The notes: a model not told the origin generated them from the sequence alone. A DNA stretch of 64,000 nucleotides from Falsirhodobacter algicola (GCF_018279165.1 NZ_CP047289.1:1362501-1426500), one strand, 5' to 3'; shown: positions 47,640 through 56,477, counted from the first letter of the stretch. Program-made: numbers and translations.

Positions 47640-48463
47640 TCGCGGGGGGCGGCGCGATCGGCATCGACCGCCGCCCCCAACAGGATCGCAAAGCCTGACA
47701 GGTACATCCACATCAGCAGCGCGATCACCGCCCCGATGGAGCCATAGACCTGATTGTAGCTGTGGAAGTTGCTGAGATAGAGCACGAAGCCCCGCGAGAT
47801 CAGCGCCCAGAGCACCACCGCCACCAGCAGCCCGCGCGAGAAGATCGGCCGCGCCATGCCCGCAGGCCGGTTCGGCCCAAGGCGATAGACCAGCCCGATG
47901 CCGAACACGACCAGCATCAGCCCCAGCCCGACATTCAGATATTCCAGCAGCATCCCCGACACCGCACCCAGCGGCAGAAAGCGGATCACCACCGGCACCA
48001 CCACCGCCAGCGTCATCGCCGACAGCACGATCCCGACCAGCGTGCAGGTGAGCATGAGCGAGCGCAGCGTGTGCATCACCCCGCCCCGCTTCGGCAGATG
48101 ATGCACGGCGTTGATCCCGGAGATCAGCGCCGACACCCCCGCGCGCGAAGACCACAGCGCCACCATGAGCGATAAGAGCGAGGTCCAGCCGAGATCGGCC
48201 GAATTGGCCGCCAGCAGCGCATCCACCTGTTCGGAGATCAGACGATAGGCATCGCCGGGCAGGAAATCCCGCGTCAGTTCCAACTGCCCCCGGATGTCGG
48301 TCGGATCGGCCGCAAAGCCCCAGATGGCGATCACCGCCGCCACGGCCGGAAACACCGAAAGCAGCCCGTAGAACGCCATGCCGGCCGAGATCATAAACAG
48401 GTTCGCAACCTCGATCCGGCTCTTGATGCGCAGGAACCAGGACCAGGTCGTCGCGGGTGTCAT
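47633..48463 (-). CDS. YihY/BrkB family inner-membrane protein
   Basis: A 276-residue polytopic protein with about six membrane segments: FMISAGMAFYGLLSVFPAVAAVIAIWGF, LLSLMVALWSSRAGVSALISGIN, LMLTCTLVGIVLSAMTLAVVVPVV, YLNVGLGLMLVVFGIGLVYRLGPN, the segment after FSRGLLVAVVLWALISRG, and GSIGAVIALLMWMYLSGFAILLGAAVDA. The FYGLLSVFP and YGSIGAVIALLMWMYLSG motifs are diagnostic of the family. Annotation as ribonuclease BN in older databases is wrong; the function is unknown, probably transport. CGGAGG precedes the ATG. The 3' end overlaps tamB by 7 bases, convergently. Confidence 0.92.
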   Translation of the reverse strand: MTPATTWSWFLRIKSRIEVANLFMISAGMAFYGLLSVFPAVAAVIAIWGFAADPTDIRGQLELTRDFLPGDAYRLISEQVDALLAANSADLGWTSLLSLMVALWSSRAGVSALISGINAVHHLPKRGGVMHTLRSLMLTCTLVGIVLSAMTLAVVVPVVIRFLPLGAVSGMLLEYLNVGLGLMLVVFGIGLVYRLGPNRPAGMARPIFSRGLLVAVVLWALISRGFVLYLSNFHSYNQVYGSIGAVIALLMWMYLSGFAILLGAAVDADRAAPRDQ

Positions 48464-48523
48464 GCGGCCTCCGTCAGATGGGGAAAAGCCGCATTATGAC
48501 CGGGCAGACCCGCCGCGCAACCG

Positions 48524-49753
48524 TCAGAAGGTGCGCGAGACGCTGAAGCTGACCCCCATCCCGGCGTCGATGTCGTCATTGTCGAGATCGAAGGACTGCC
48601 ACGCAACGCCGCCGCGCAGCGTCGTGTCGCCCCAGCTCTGCGAGGCGCCGACGCGCAAGATGGTGCCGTCCACCTCGGTGCTGGACAGGCGGTGATCGGG
48701 GCGGTTGGTGGTGTTGATCTCGTAATAGCCGACCGACCAATCCAGCGCAAAGCGCGCCAGCTGATGTTCGATGATCAGTTGCGCCATACGCGAATCGGTG
48801 TCCATCGGCATGCCCATCACGTCCTCATGATGGGTGTAGCCGCCGGGATAGGCGTTGTTGTTATAGGCGGTGCCCGGCCCGCAGAAGCCGTTCTCGCTGT
48901 CCGAAATCTCGGTCGTGGCCCCTTCCAGCGTGACGGTGGTCGGCAGGCCGAAGGCGGTGCCGACACCCTCCACCCCGGCAAGGTACATGAAGCAGGACGG
49001 CAGGCCGCCGGACTCATCCTCGCCGACCGCTTGGGCATAGAGGCGCAGGGGGGCGATCTCTTCGGGAAGCGTCCATGAAAGGCCGATGCCGGCCAGCTGG
49101 TTCGCCTCGCTCGCCTCGCCCTCGTTCGTGTCGCCGGTCAGCACGTCGAGGAAGGTCTTCAGGCTTTCGGACCGCCCGTCGCCGCCCCATTGCGCCGTGC
49201 GCACGAGGTCGATCTCGAACCCGTCCACAGGCTGAAGCTGCAGGCGCATGCCCATCAGCTTGGTGTTGTCGGGATTGCCGTCGCTGTCGGTCTGACCGAC
49301 GAAGAACTCACCCTTCCACGGGCCGATCCACGACAGCCACGGCGTGTCGAAGGCCGTGTACTGGCGCTTGACCACATAGGCGGACGGGATCGGATCGGCA
49401 TTGTCCGACAGGATCAGCGAGGAAAACCGCGAGGGCGACCAGTTGCGATCCACCGCGCCGAGGCCGAAGGCGAAGCCGCCGGCATAAGCCTCCACGAAGC
49501 TGTCGTCGAAATCGACGCTGTCATCGTCGTCCCCGACCGTGACGGCAAGGTTGTAGCCCAGACGCGGGCCCTGCCCGGCATAGCTGAGCTGCACCTCCGC
49601 CTCGTCCGAGGAGCCGTCCGACGGAAAGCCCCCCAGCAGGTCGCGACTGCCGTAGGAGCCGGTCACGGTGAAGCCCTGCGCAAATGCACCTTGGGCGGAC
49701 AGGATGGTCCCGAAGGACGCGGCGGCAAGGAACAGCGAACGCAGCTGGGTCAC
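48524..49753 (-). CDS. capsule assembly Wzi family protein
   Basis: Outer-membrane beta-barrel expected to anchor or organise surface polysaccharide, 409 residues. The signal peptide runs to about residue 26 (SLFLAAASFGTILSAQGAFAQ). The family-defining block is AVDRNWSPSRFSSLILSDNADPIPSAYVVKRQYTAFDTPWLSWIGPW, followed by LMGMRLQLQPVDGFEIDLVRTAQWGG; strands alternate to a terminal F. The start is GTG at 49753, with GAGGTG 6 bases upstream; the longer frame is Arg/Pro-rich and unlike a signal. It lies 10 bases after the CapD-like gene, in one operon with sugar enzymes. Slightly shorter than E. coli Wzi (about 480). Confidence 0.85.
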   Translation of the reverse strand: MTQLRSLFLAAASFGTILSAQGAFAQGFTVTGSYGSRDLLGGFPSDGSSDEAEVQLSYAGQGPRLGYNLAVTVGDDDDSVDFDDSFVEAYAGGFAFGLGAVDRNWSPSRFSSLILSDNADPIPSAYVVKRQYTAFDTPWLSWIGPWKGEFFVGQTDSDGNPDNTKLMGMRLQLQPVDGFEIDLVRTAQWGGDGRSESLKTFLDVLTGDTNEGEASEANQLAGIGLSWTLPEEIAPLRLYAQAVGEDESGGLPSCFMYLAGVEGVGTAFGLPTTVTLEGATTEISDSENGFCGPGTAYNNNAYPGGYTHHEDVMGMPMDTDSRMAQLIIEHQLARFALDWSVGYYEINTTNRPDHRLSSTEVDGTILRVGASQSWGDTTLRGGVAWQSFDLDNDDIDAGMGVSFSVSRTF

Positions 49754-49763
49754 GGGCAACACC

Positions 49764-51731
49764 TCAGGTCTGGGCGGACGGGATGGACTGGAGAACGGCA
49801 TCGGGCGGGTCGTTTTCGGGCGACGGCCGCTCGGGTCCGTAGCCTTCGACCCAGCGGCGCAGCACATCGCGCGCCCCTTCACTATCACCCACGGCCACCA
49901 CGGAACGCAAGGTGCGCAAAAGTCGCGCCGTCTCAAGCTCGGTCAGGGAGTTTTCGCGGGCGCGCAGGATCTTCGGATGCGGCGTGGTTAGAAGCCCTTC
50001 GCCGATCAGGAGTTCTTCGTGCAGCTTCTCGCCGGGGCGCAGGCCGGTGACCTGAATCTCGATATCGCCATCGGGATTGTTCTCGTCCCGCAGCTTGAAA
50101 CCGGCGGCTTCGATCATCTGCTGGGCCAGATCGCGGATGCGCACCGGCGCGCCCATATCGAGGACGAACACCTCGCCCCCGCAATCGTTGCCCGCGAAGG
50201 AACCGGCGAGCATCACGAGCCGCGCCGCCTCGGCGATGGTCATGAAGAAGCGCGTCACATCCTCATGCGTCAGGGTGACGGGGCCGCCGCGGGCGATCTG
50301 CTCCTTGAACAGCGGAATGACCGAGCCGGAGGAGCCGAGGACGTTGCCGAAGCGGACCATGGAATAGACCGTTCCGCGGGACCGCTTGCTCATGTCCTGA
50401 ATCACCAGTTCCGCCAGCCGTTTGGACGCGCCCATCACATTGGTGGGCCGCACGGCCTTGTCGGTAGAGATCAGGATGAAGCGGGCGACACCCCCCTCGT
50501 TCGCGGCATCGGCCAGCGTGCGCGTGCCCAGAACGTTATTGGCCAGCCCCGGAATGGGGTTCGCCTCCACCAGCGGGACGTGCTTGTAGGCGGCGGCGTG
50601 GAAAATCACCTCCACCTTGTGTTCGGCGATGACCATGCGCGCCATCCGCGCATCCGTGACCGAGCCGAGGACGGGGCAGATCTCCACCTCGGTGTCGCGG
50701 GCAAGCTCGGTCAGCTCACGCTCGATGTTGTAGAGCGAGAGTTCGGAGACTTCGAACAGGACGAGGCGCTTGGGACGCGTCGCCAGAAGCTGGCGGCAGA
50801 GTTCGGAGCCGACCGACCCGCCCGCCCCCGATACGAGGATGGTGCGCCCGACATAGGCCTCGGCGCCCTGCGGCAGGGTGCTTTCGATCTGGCGGCGGTT
50901 GAGGAAGCGGCCCGGCACCACGGGGGCCAGATGATCGACCAGCTTCTCCTCGCCGACGAGCTGGGCGAAGGACGGAAGGGTCATCACCTTCAGGCCCTCC
51001 TTCTCCAGCTTGCGGGCGATGCGGGCCTGCTGCGGATAGGGGGCCGACGGCATGGCCAGAAGCACGCGCTTCACGTCATGGCGGCGCAGGATGCGCGGGA
51101 TATGGGCATAGGGGAACACCCGCAGGCCCGAAATGGTCATGCCATGCAGGGCCGGATTGTCGTCGATGAACCCGACCGGAGAAATGGAATCGTGCGAGCG
51201 CAGGGCGGCCGCAAGCTGCACCCCCGTGGTTCCCGCGCCATAGATCAGCACCCGGTTGCGCGTACGCCCCTGCCGCAGCACCCAGACGAGCGCGCGCAGC
51301 ATCGCAAGGCGCACCCCGACCGACAGGAGGAAATAGGTCACGCCGAAGGTCACGATGCTGGCGCCGCGCAGCGGCAGATCCAAGAGCGCGACGAGCACCG
51401 CCAGCACCGCCGCCAGCAGCACCGAGCACATGCCCGTCAGCCGGATCGCCTGCGCCTCGAAGGCCTTGAGCTGGATGCGGTGGATGCCGAACAGGATCGA
51501 CAGCAGCCCCGCACAGATCGCCACGATCGGCACCACCGGCCCCATCTGGCGCAGCAGCCACAGCGGCGCGAGGCTGTTCAGCGCCAGCGCGCAGGTCATC
51601 GCCAAAGCCAGCGGCGCGAGGATCAGATCGAGGCACAGAAGTATGGCCTGCTTCTGCCCTCGCGTAAGCGCTTCTACAAAGCCGAAAATTTTGGATTTCG
51701 ATGCGCTCAAGGATTCCGCTCCGTCGTGCAT
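49764..51731 (-). CDS. nucleotide-sugar epimerase/dehydratase (CapD/WbpM/FlaA1 type), membrane-bound
   Basis: A 655-residue protein. Membrane helices lie at about 25-155 (for example LLCLDLILAPLALAMTCALAL, VVPIVAICAGLLSILFGIH). A first Rossmann-like domain (VLIYGAGTTGVQLAAALR) is followed by the catalytic extended SDR domain from about 295: ILVSGAGGSVGSELCRQLL, FHAAAYKHVPLVE, STDKAVRPTNVMGASKR, ending DMGAPVRIRDLAQQMI. The YKHVP and STDKAVRPTN motifs mark UDP-GlcNAc 4,6-dehydratase-type enzymes producing modified amino sugars. The catalytic Tyr of YxxxK is replaced by Met (MGASKR), as is normal in this subfamily. Likely supplies the first sugar for the linked initiating transferase. Confidence 0.9.
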   Translation of the reverse strand: MHDGAESLSASKSKIFGFVEALTRGQKQAILLCLDLILAPLALAMTCALALNSLAPLWLLRQMGPVVPIVAICAGLLSILFGIHRIQLKAFEAQAIRLTGMCSVLLAAVLAVLVALLDLPLRGASIVTFGVTYFLLSVGVRLAMLRALVWVLRQGRTRNRVLIYGAGTTGVQLAAALRSHDSISPVGFIDDNPALHGMTISGLRVFPYAHIPRILRRHDVKRVLLAMPSAPYPQQARIARKLEKEGLKVMTLPSFAQLVGEEKLVDHLAPVVPGRFLNRRQIESTLPQGAEAYVGRTILVSGAGGSVGSELCRQLLATRPKRLVLFEVSELSLYNIERELTELARDTEVEICPVLGSVTDARMARMVIAEHKVEVIFHAAAYKHVPLVEANPIPGLANNVLGTRTLADAANEGGVARFILISTDKAVRPTNVMGASKRLAELVIQDMSKRSRGTVYSMVRFGNVLGSSGSVIPLFKEQIARGGPVTLTHEDVTRFFMTIAEAARLVMLAGSFAGNDCGGEVFVLDMGAPVRIRDLAQQMIEAAGFKLRDENNPDGDIEIQVTGLRPGEKLHEELLIGEGLLTTPHPKILRARENSLTELETARLLRTLRSVVAVGDSEGARDVLRRWVEGYGPERPSPENDPPDAVLQSIPSAQT

Positions 51732-51812
51732 CTGCGCACGCAGACCTTCCGTTCGATTACCGCGGGAGGCTAGCGTGACATGGGGGTCTCAACAAGGGCA
51801 CGCCCCTCATTT

Positions 51813-52454
51813 TCATCGAACATGCGGAGGTTTATGGCGAAAACGTGCCATAAGGACACGGCGGGCCGTCTGCCAGATCAAGGCGATGTCGAAGCAGACA
51901 CTTTGGTGACGCTGATAGATGAGGTCGAGCCGCGCCTTGCGGGGGATCGAACGGCGGGTATAGACGCGGTCCGTCTCCTCGGCGGTGCGGCAGGGCGCGA
52001 GGATGCGTTCCTCGAATCCGTGGATATGGAGCGAGGCGAGGCCGGTGATGCCGGGGCGGCTTTTCAGCACCTCGGCATAGAGGTCGGGGAAGCGTTCGAC
52101 ATATTGGCGTAGCGGCGGGCGGGGGCCGACGAAACTCATATCGCCGCGCAGCACGTTCCACAGTTGCGGGATCTCATCGGCGCGGGTCTTGCGCAGTGCC
52201 CGCCCAAGGGGGGAGATCCGCGCGCTCTTGTCGCCGCCCGACACGCCCGCCTCGTTCGGGCCGGCGGGGCGCATGGTGCGCAGCTTCCACAGGGCGAAGG
52301 GCTGGCCGGGGGCGCGCATCCGTTCGGCCACATAGAAGATCGGCCGCCCCTGCACCGCCAGCAGCACCGCGCAGAGCACGAGGAACGGCACGGCCAGAAG
52401 CGCGGCCAGAACCAGCGCGAGGACGATGTCGAACAGACGTTTCGGCAGGGTCAT
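51813..52454 (-). CDS. bacterial sugar transferase (initiating phosphoglycosyltransferase)
   Basis: Monotopic phosphoglycosyltransferase loading the first sugar onto undecaprenyl phosphate, 213 residues. An N-terminal re-entrant/membrane helix (KRLFDIVLALVLAALLAVPFLVLCAVLLAVQG), then FALWKLRTM, the catalytic RKTRADEIPQLWNVLRGDMSFVGPRPP (Asp-Glu pair), and SRPGITGLASL. Short PglC/WcaJ-catalytic-domain size. The start ATG 52454 overlaps the upstream epimerase stop (ATGA). An 81-base gap separates it from the CapD-like gene, on the same strand. Confidence 0.92.
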   Translation of the reverse strand: MTLPKRLFDIVLALVLAALLAVPFLVLCAVLLAVQGRPIFYVAERMRAPGQPFALWKLRTMRPAGPNEAGVSGGDKSARISPLGRALRKTRADEIPQLWNVLRGDMSFVGPRPPLRQYVERFPDLYAEVLKSRPGITGLASLHIHGFEERILAPCRTAEETDRVYTRRSIPRKARLDLIYQRHQSVCFDIALIWQTARRVLMARFRHKPPHVR

Positions 52455-53170
52455 GCCGCCCTCCATTCCGCGACCATGCGGGCGGGGTCTGCGGGCGGCA
52501 GGGGGCAGATCGCCTGCAGGCGCGCGGTATCGAGGCCGACGCGGGGGATCGTGCCCGCCCGCTCTGGCCCGAAGGACCAGTCGATGCCGGCGGCGTCCAG
52601 CAGGGCCGCCATGCCGATCGGCGGCGGCTCGGCGATGTTCAGGATGCGCGGCAGCGACGGCGTAGCAAAAAGATGCCCCAGCACCCGCGCCAGCGTCGCA
52701 GGCCCGATATAGGACCGCACCGGCCCCTCCGGCCCTGCGGGATCCAGCGTGACATGCCCCGCCGCCCGGCCCAGAAGCGCATCCGCCCCCGCGACATTGC
52801 CCAGCCGAAGCAGGATGGCCCCGCTCGCAAGCGCCTCCATCCGCGCCTTGGCCGCGCCATAGGCGTTCAGCGGCGCCGGGGCGTCCTCTTCGTGAAAATC
52901 GCGCATCCCTTGCCCATAGACCGCCGCCGAGGACATCAGGAACACCCGCGCGCCCCGCCGCGCCCCTTCGGCGATGGCGGCGGCGGCGGTCGTTACGTTA
53001 TCCTCCAGCGGGCCGGACGGATCGGTGACGCCCGCAAGGTTCAGGATCGTGCCGCCCCGCCCCTCGGGCCAAGGCGCGCCGCGGGCCAGCCATGTCGCAT
53101 CCGGCCAATGGGGGCGGAGAAGGCGGGCCAGCCGCCCGGTCGCGCCGGTGACGATCAGATCATTCGGCAT
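52451..53170 (-). CDS. NAD-dependent epimerase/dehydratase (SDR family)
   Basis: A 239-residue short extended-SDR protein. Nucleotide site IVTGATGRLARLL, LNLAGVTDP, catalytic SSAAVYGQ and YGAAKAR (Tyr-x3-Lys), with a downstream substrate region LLRLGNVAGADALLG. The family size (about 300) is undershot, so the C-terminal domain is small. It overlaps marR by 11 bases and the sugar transferase by 4, so translation is coupled. Likely a nucleotide-sugar enzyme in the polysaccharide set; substrate unknown. Confidence 0.82.
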   Translation of the reverse strand: MPNDLIVTGATGRLARLLRPHWPDATWLARGAPWPEGRGGTILNLAGVTDPSGPLEDNVTTAAAAIAEGARRGARVFLMSSAAVYGQGMRDFHEEDAPAPLNAYGAAKARMEALASGAILLRLGNVAGADALLGRAAGHVTLDPAGPEGPVRSYIGPATLARVLGHLFATPSLPRILNIAEPPPIGMAALLDAAGIDWSFGPERAGTIPRVGLDTARLQAICPLPPADPARMVAEWRAA

Positions 53171-53603
53171 GTTCGAACCGCACCCGCATCTCGCGCAGGA
53201 CCGGCAGAAGGGCGCGGATCTTTCCCGGCCCCAGCGCGCGGATCACATCCGACACGGTGGGCACGATCGCGCTGAGCGCCGCATCGCGCGCCTGCCGCCC
53301 GGAGGGGGAGATCGCGACGAACTTGCGCCGCGCATCGTCCCAGTCGGGGCGGATATGCACATGCCCGGCCCATTCCAGCTTGGCCAGCGTGTTGGTCATC
53401 GCCCCGCGCGTCACGCGGAACGATTTTGCCAGCTGCGCGGGCGTCCGCTCTTCTCCGAGGCGGGCGAGATGGTTCAGCACACCGAAATGCGACAGTTCCA
53501 TCCCCTTGGGCAGCACTTTGGAGATGCGCGCCCGGGCGAGCTGATCGGTCATGAACAGCTCGCCGAACAGGGCGACGGCGATGTCCTCGGTGCGGTCGGT
53601 CAT
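53160..53603 (-). CDS. MarR family transcriptional regulator
   Basis: A 147-residue winged-helix protein. After the dimerisation helix (FGELFMTDQLARARISKVLP) comes MELSHFGVLNHLARLGEERTPAQLAKSFRVTRGAMTNTLAKLEWAGHVHIRPDWDDARRKFVAISPSGR, the typical MarR recognition helix and wing (DxRxK-like DDARRK). ATG 53603 is 4 bases from the grxC stop; the longer upstream frame is the grxC overlap. It may regulate its own grxC-comF operon, or the polysaccharide genes it leads into; unproven. Confidence 0.9.
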   Translation of the reverse strand: MTDRTEDIAVALFGELFMTDQLARARISKVLPKGMELSHFGVLNHLARLGEERTPAQLAKSFRVTRGAMTNTLAKLEWAGHVHIRPDWDDARRKFVAISPSGRQARDAALSAIVPTVSDVIRALGPGKIRALLPVLREMRVRFEHAE

Positions 53604-53607
53604 CCGC

Positions 53608-53862
53608 TCAGGCCAGAAGGGGGTCCAGCTTGCCGGCCCCGTCCAGCGCGTGCAGATCGTCGCAGCCGCCGACATGCGTGTCGCCGACGAAGATCTGCGG
53701 CACCGTGCGGCTGCCGCCCGCGCGCTGGGTCATCTTGGTGCGCAGGCCGGGATCGCGGCTGACGTCGATCTCGGTGAAGGAGACGCCCTTGCGCGACAAA
53801 AGCGCCTTGGCGGCATGGCAGAAGGGGCAGGTCGGCGTGGTGTAGATCTCGACGGGTTTCAT
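53608..53862 (-). CDS. grxC: glutaredoxin 3
   Basis: Glutathione-dependent disulfide reductase, 84 residues. Motif TTPTCPFCHAAK (CPFC active site), then TVPQIFVGDTHVGGCDDLHALD, the cis-Pro and GSH-binding region. Class I dithiol glutaredoxin by size and motif. It lies between comF and marR on the same strand; comF-grxC adjacency is common in this family. Confidence 0.95.
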   Translation of the reverse strand: MKPVEIYTTPTCPFCHAAKALLSRKGVSFTEIDVSRDPGLRTKMTQRAGGSRTVPQIFVGDTHVGGCDDLHALDGAGKLDPLLA

Positions 53863-53892
53863 GGCGGTCTCCTTCGCGTGCTTTCCCTGTAT

Positions 53893-54597
53893 CTAGGTGC
53901 TTTTGCCCACGCGCGCCAGCACCACGACCGACACGCCCGCCGCCCCGGCATCGAGGCAGACCTCGGTCGCGGCCGACAGGGTGGCGCCGGTGGTCATCAC
54001 GTCATCGACCAGAAGGATGTGCCGCCCCTCCACCAGTGCGGGGCGGCGCAGGCGCAGCGCGCCGGTCATGTTCTCGAACCGGCCCTGCCGGTCCCGCCCA
54101 TCCTGCGACGGGGTGCGCCGCGGGCGGATCAGAAGGTCGGGCATATGCACGAGCCCCGCCCCCCGCGCGATCGCCCGCGACAGCAGAGCGGACTGGTTGA
54201 ACCGCCGCCGCAGCAGCCGCGTCCAGTGCAGCGGCACCGGCGCCACGATCATCCCCGGCACCAGCATCGGCGCCGCCGCCCGCAGCATCCAGCCCGCCGC
54301 CGGCCCGATCAGATCATGCCGGTCGCCATGCTTCAGCGCCAGCACCAGCCGCCGCCCGTTCCCGCCATAGGACAGGGCCGCGCGCCCCTGCGCCCAAGGG
54401 GGCTGCAACGCAAGGCATTCGTCACATGCCCCGTCCCCCTCGCCCGGCAGGGGCGTGCCGCAAAGGGTGCAGACCGTACCCGTGATGAAGGGCGTATCGC
54501 GCCAGCACGTCCCGCACAGCCCGTCCGACCCCGTCGCCGCCCCGCAGCACAGACAGGCGGGCGGATAGAACAACCGCAGCGCCGCTTGCATTCCCAT
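53893..54597 (-). CDS. comF: ComF family phosphoribosyltransferase-like protein
   Basis: A 234-residue protein. Zinc-ribbon cysteines at the N-terminus: CLCCG, CGTC, CTLCG and CDEC. Then the PRTase-like domain: LKHGDRHDLIG, VAPVPLHWTRLLRRRFNQSALLSRAIAR, and the PRPP loop VLLVDDVMTTGATLSA-type stretch (LLVDDVMTTGATLSAA). Homologues aid DNA uptake (ComFC) but the biochemical role is uncertain. Only 24 bases separate its start from that of the divergent methyltransferase gene, an unusually tight pair. Confidence 0.92.
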   Translation of the reverse strand: MGMQAALRLFYPPACLCCGAATGSDGLCGTCWRDTPFITGTVCTLCGTPLPGEGDGACDECLALQPPWAQGRAALSYGGNGRRLVLALKHGDRHDLIGPAAGWMLRAAAPMLVPGMIVAPVPLHWTRLLRRRFNQSALLSRAIARGAGLVHMPDLLIRPRRTPSQDGRDRQGRFENMTGALRLRRPALVEGRHILLVDDVMTTGATLSAATEVCLDAGAAGVSVVVLARVGKST

Positions 54598-54621
54598 CGC
54601 CGTCCCCTCACATCATGGGCC

Positions 54622-55407
54622 ATGACGCCGCAGTTGACCGACCGCCCTGCCCTTGCCCTGCACCGCGCCCGCGCCACCCCGGACGCGCTGTTCCTGCACG
54701 CCGCCGTCGCCGCCGAGGCGCAGGAGAGGATGAAAGAGGTTAACAGGACGTTTACCGACATCACGGTCGTCACGCCCTTCCCGGACCTCTGGCCCGGGTT
54801 CCGCACGGTGCCCGATGCCGATGTGCTGGACATCGCGCCCGCCTCGCAGGATCTGGTGATCCATGCGCTCTGCCTGCACTGGGCCGACGATCCGGTGGGG
54901 CAGATCGTGCAGGCGCGCCGGGGGCTGCGGCCGGATGGGCTGTTCCTCTGCGCCACGCTGGGCGGGCAGACGCTGCACGAATTGCGCGCCGCCCTCGCCG
55001 AGGCGGAGGTGGCGGTGACGGGCGGCCTGTCCCCCCGCGTGCTGCCGATGGGCGAGATCCGCGATCTGGGTGCCCTGCTGCAACGGGGCGGGCTGGCGCT
55101 GCCCGTCGCCGATGCCGATAGCCTGACCGTCCGCTACCGCGATGCGTTGCATCTGATGCGCGATCTGCGCGGGATGGGCGAAACCTCGGCCCTTGCTGCC
55201 CGTCCCCGCCGCTTCACCCGCCGCGCCGTCCTCCTAGAGGCCGCGCGCCGCTATGCCGCCGCCTATGCCGAGGCCGATGGCCGCATTCCCGCCACCTTCG
55301 AGACGATCTGGCTGACCGGTTGGGCCCCCGATCCGGGGCAGCCGCAACCCCTGCGGCCGGGCACGGCCACGCATCGCCTTGCGGATGCCCTGCGTCCGAA
55401 GGATTGA
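54622..55407 (+). CDS. SAM-dependent methyltransferase-like protein (NDUFAF5/BioC-like)
   Basis: A 261-residue Rossmann-fold methyltransferase relative. Recognised parts: an N-terminal segment ALALHRARATPDALFLHAAVAAEAQERM like that of NDUFAF5-type proteins, VLDIAPASQDLVIHALCLHWADDPVGQIVQARRGLRPDGLFLCATLGGQTLHELRAAL, and LMRDLRGMGETSAL. The classic DxGxGxG SAM motif is not obvious, so binding may be degenerate. ATG 54622 has no clear Shine-Dalgarno and lies 24 bases from the divergent comF start, which suggests a leaderless transcript or a misplaced start. The mitochondrial homologue hydroxylates an arginine of a complex I subunit; a similar role is only inference. Confidence 0.78.
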   Translation: MTPQLTDRPALALHRARATPDALFLHAAVAAEAQERMKEVNRTFTDITVVTPFPDLWPGFRTVPDADVLDIAPASQDLVIHALCLHWADDPVGQIVQARRGLRPDGLFLCATLGGQTLHELRAALAEAEVAVTGGLSPRVLPMGEIRDLGALLQRGGLALPVADADSLTVRYRDALHLMRDLRGMGETSALAARPRRFTRRAVLLEAARRYAAAYAEADGRIPATFETIWLTGWAPDPGQPQPLRPGTATHRLADALRPKD

Positions 55408-55455
55408 CGCCCGGGCGCAAGCGCGTATCTCCATCCCAGCCAGAAGGAGCCGCTG

Positions 55456-56469
55456 ATGTCCCATATCCCCGCCGACCACCCCCCGATCCGATCCCCGAAA
55501 ATCGGTGTGCTGCTTGCCAATCTCGGCACGCCGGACGGTTACGATTACTGGAACATGCGCCGCTACCTGTCGGAGTTCCTGTCGGACCGCCGCGTGATCG
55601 ACTATCCGCGCTGGAAATGGCAGCCGCTGTTGCAGACGGTGATCCTTGCCAAGCGCCCGTTCAGTTCCGGCGCCAATTACAAATCGATCTGGAACCACGA
55701 CAAGGGCGAAAGCCCCCTGATGACGATCACCAAGGATCAGACGGCGGCGCTGGCGGCCGAGCTTCCCGAAGTGATGGTCGATTTCTGCATGCGCTATGGC
55801 AATCCGAGCACCGAATCCAAGGTGCAGGCCATGGTGGAGGCCGGCTGCGACCGCATCCTGTTCGTCCCGCTCTATCCGCAATATGCGGGCGCGACGACGG
55901 CCACGGCCAATGACGCCTTCTTCGCCGCGGTCACGAAAATGTTCCGCGCCCCCGCCGTCCGCACCGCGCCTGAATATTTCGAGCATCCCGCCTATGTCGC
56001 GGCGCTGGCCGAATCCGTCCGCGAGGCGTGGGACGCGATGGAGACGAAGCCCGACGTGCTCGTGGCGTCCTATCACGGGATGCCCAAGCGCTATCTGATG
56101 CAGGGCGACCCCTACCACTGCAAATGCCAGAAGACGACGCGGCTGCTGCGCGAGGCGCTGGGCTGGGACAAGGACATGATCCATACCAGCTTCCAGTCGG
56201 TGTTCGGCCCGGAGGAATGGCTGCGCCCCTACACGGTGGAGCATGTGGCCGAACTGGCACGGCAGGGCAAACGGAACATCGCCGTGGTCGCGCCTGCGTT
56301 TTCGGCCGACTGCATCGAAACGCTGGAGGAGATCAACGGCGAGATCCGCGAGGCCTTCGAACATGCCGGCGGCGAGACCTTCACCTACATCCCCTGCCTG
56401 AACGAGCGTCCGACGCATATCCGCGCCTTGGCGCAGATCATCCGCGAACAGCTTCAGGGCTGGATCTGA
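55456..56469 (+). CDS. hemH: ferrochelatase
   Basis: Inserts ferrous iron into protoporphyrin IX, last step of protoheme synthesis, 337 residues. Seen: VLLANLGTPDGYDYWNMRRYLSEFLSDRRVI, LPEVMVDFCMRYGNPS, ILFVPLYPQYAGATTAT, VLVASYHGMPKRYLMQGDPY (active-site His), HTSFQSVFGPEEWLRPY, and VVAPAFSADCIETLEEI. GAAGGAG precedes the ATG. Followed by a terminator hairpin and convergent to a small membrane protein. Confidence 0.97.
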   Translation: MSHIPADHPPIRSPKIGVLLANLGTPDGYDYWNMRRYLSEFLSDRRVIDYPRWKWQPLLQTVILAKRPFSSGANYKSIWNHDKGESPLMTITKDQTAALAAELPEVMVDFCMRYGNPSTESKVQAMVEAGCDRILFVPLYPQYAGATTATANDAFFAAVTKMFRAPAVRTAPEYFEHPAYVAALAESVREAWDAMETKPDVLVASYHGMPKRYLMQGDPYHCKCQKTTRLLREALGWDKDMIHTSFQSVFGPEEWLRPYTVEHVAELARQGKRNIAVVAPAFSADCIETLEEINGEIREAFEHAGGETFTYIPCLNERPTHIRALAQIIREQLQGWI

Positions 56470-56477
56470 CAAAAGGA

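Noticed and set aside
53551-54621. Upstream extension of the methyltransferase frame across comF and grxC
   Set aside because: Its codons lie antisense to two conserved genes, so the methyltransferase must begin near 54622.
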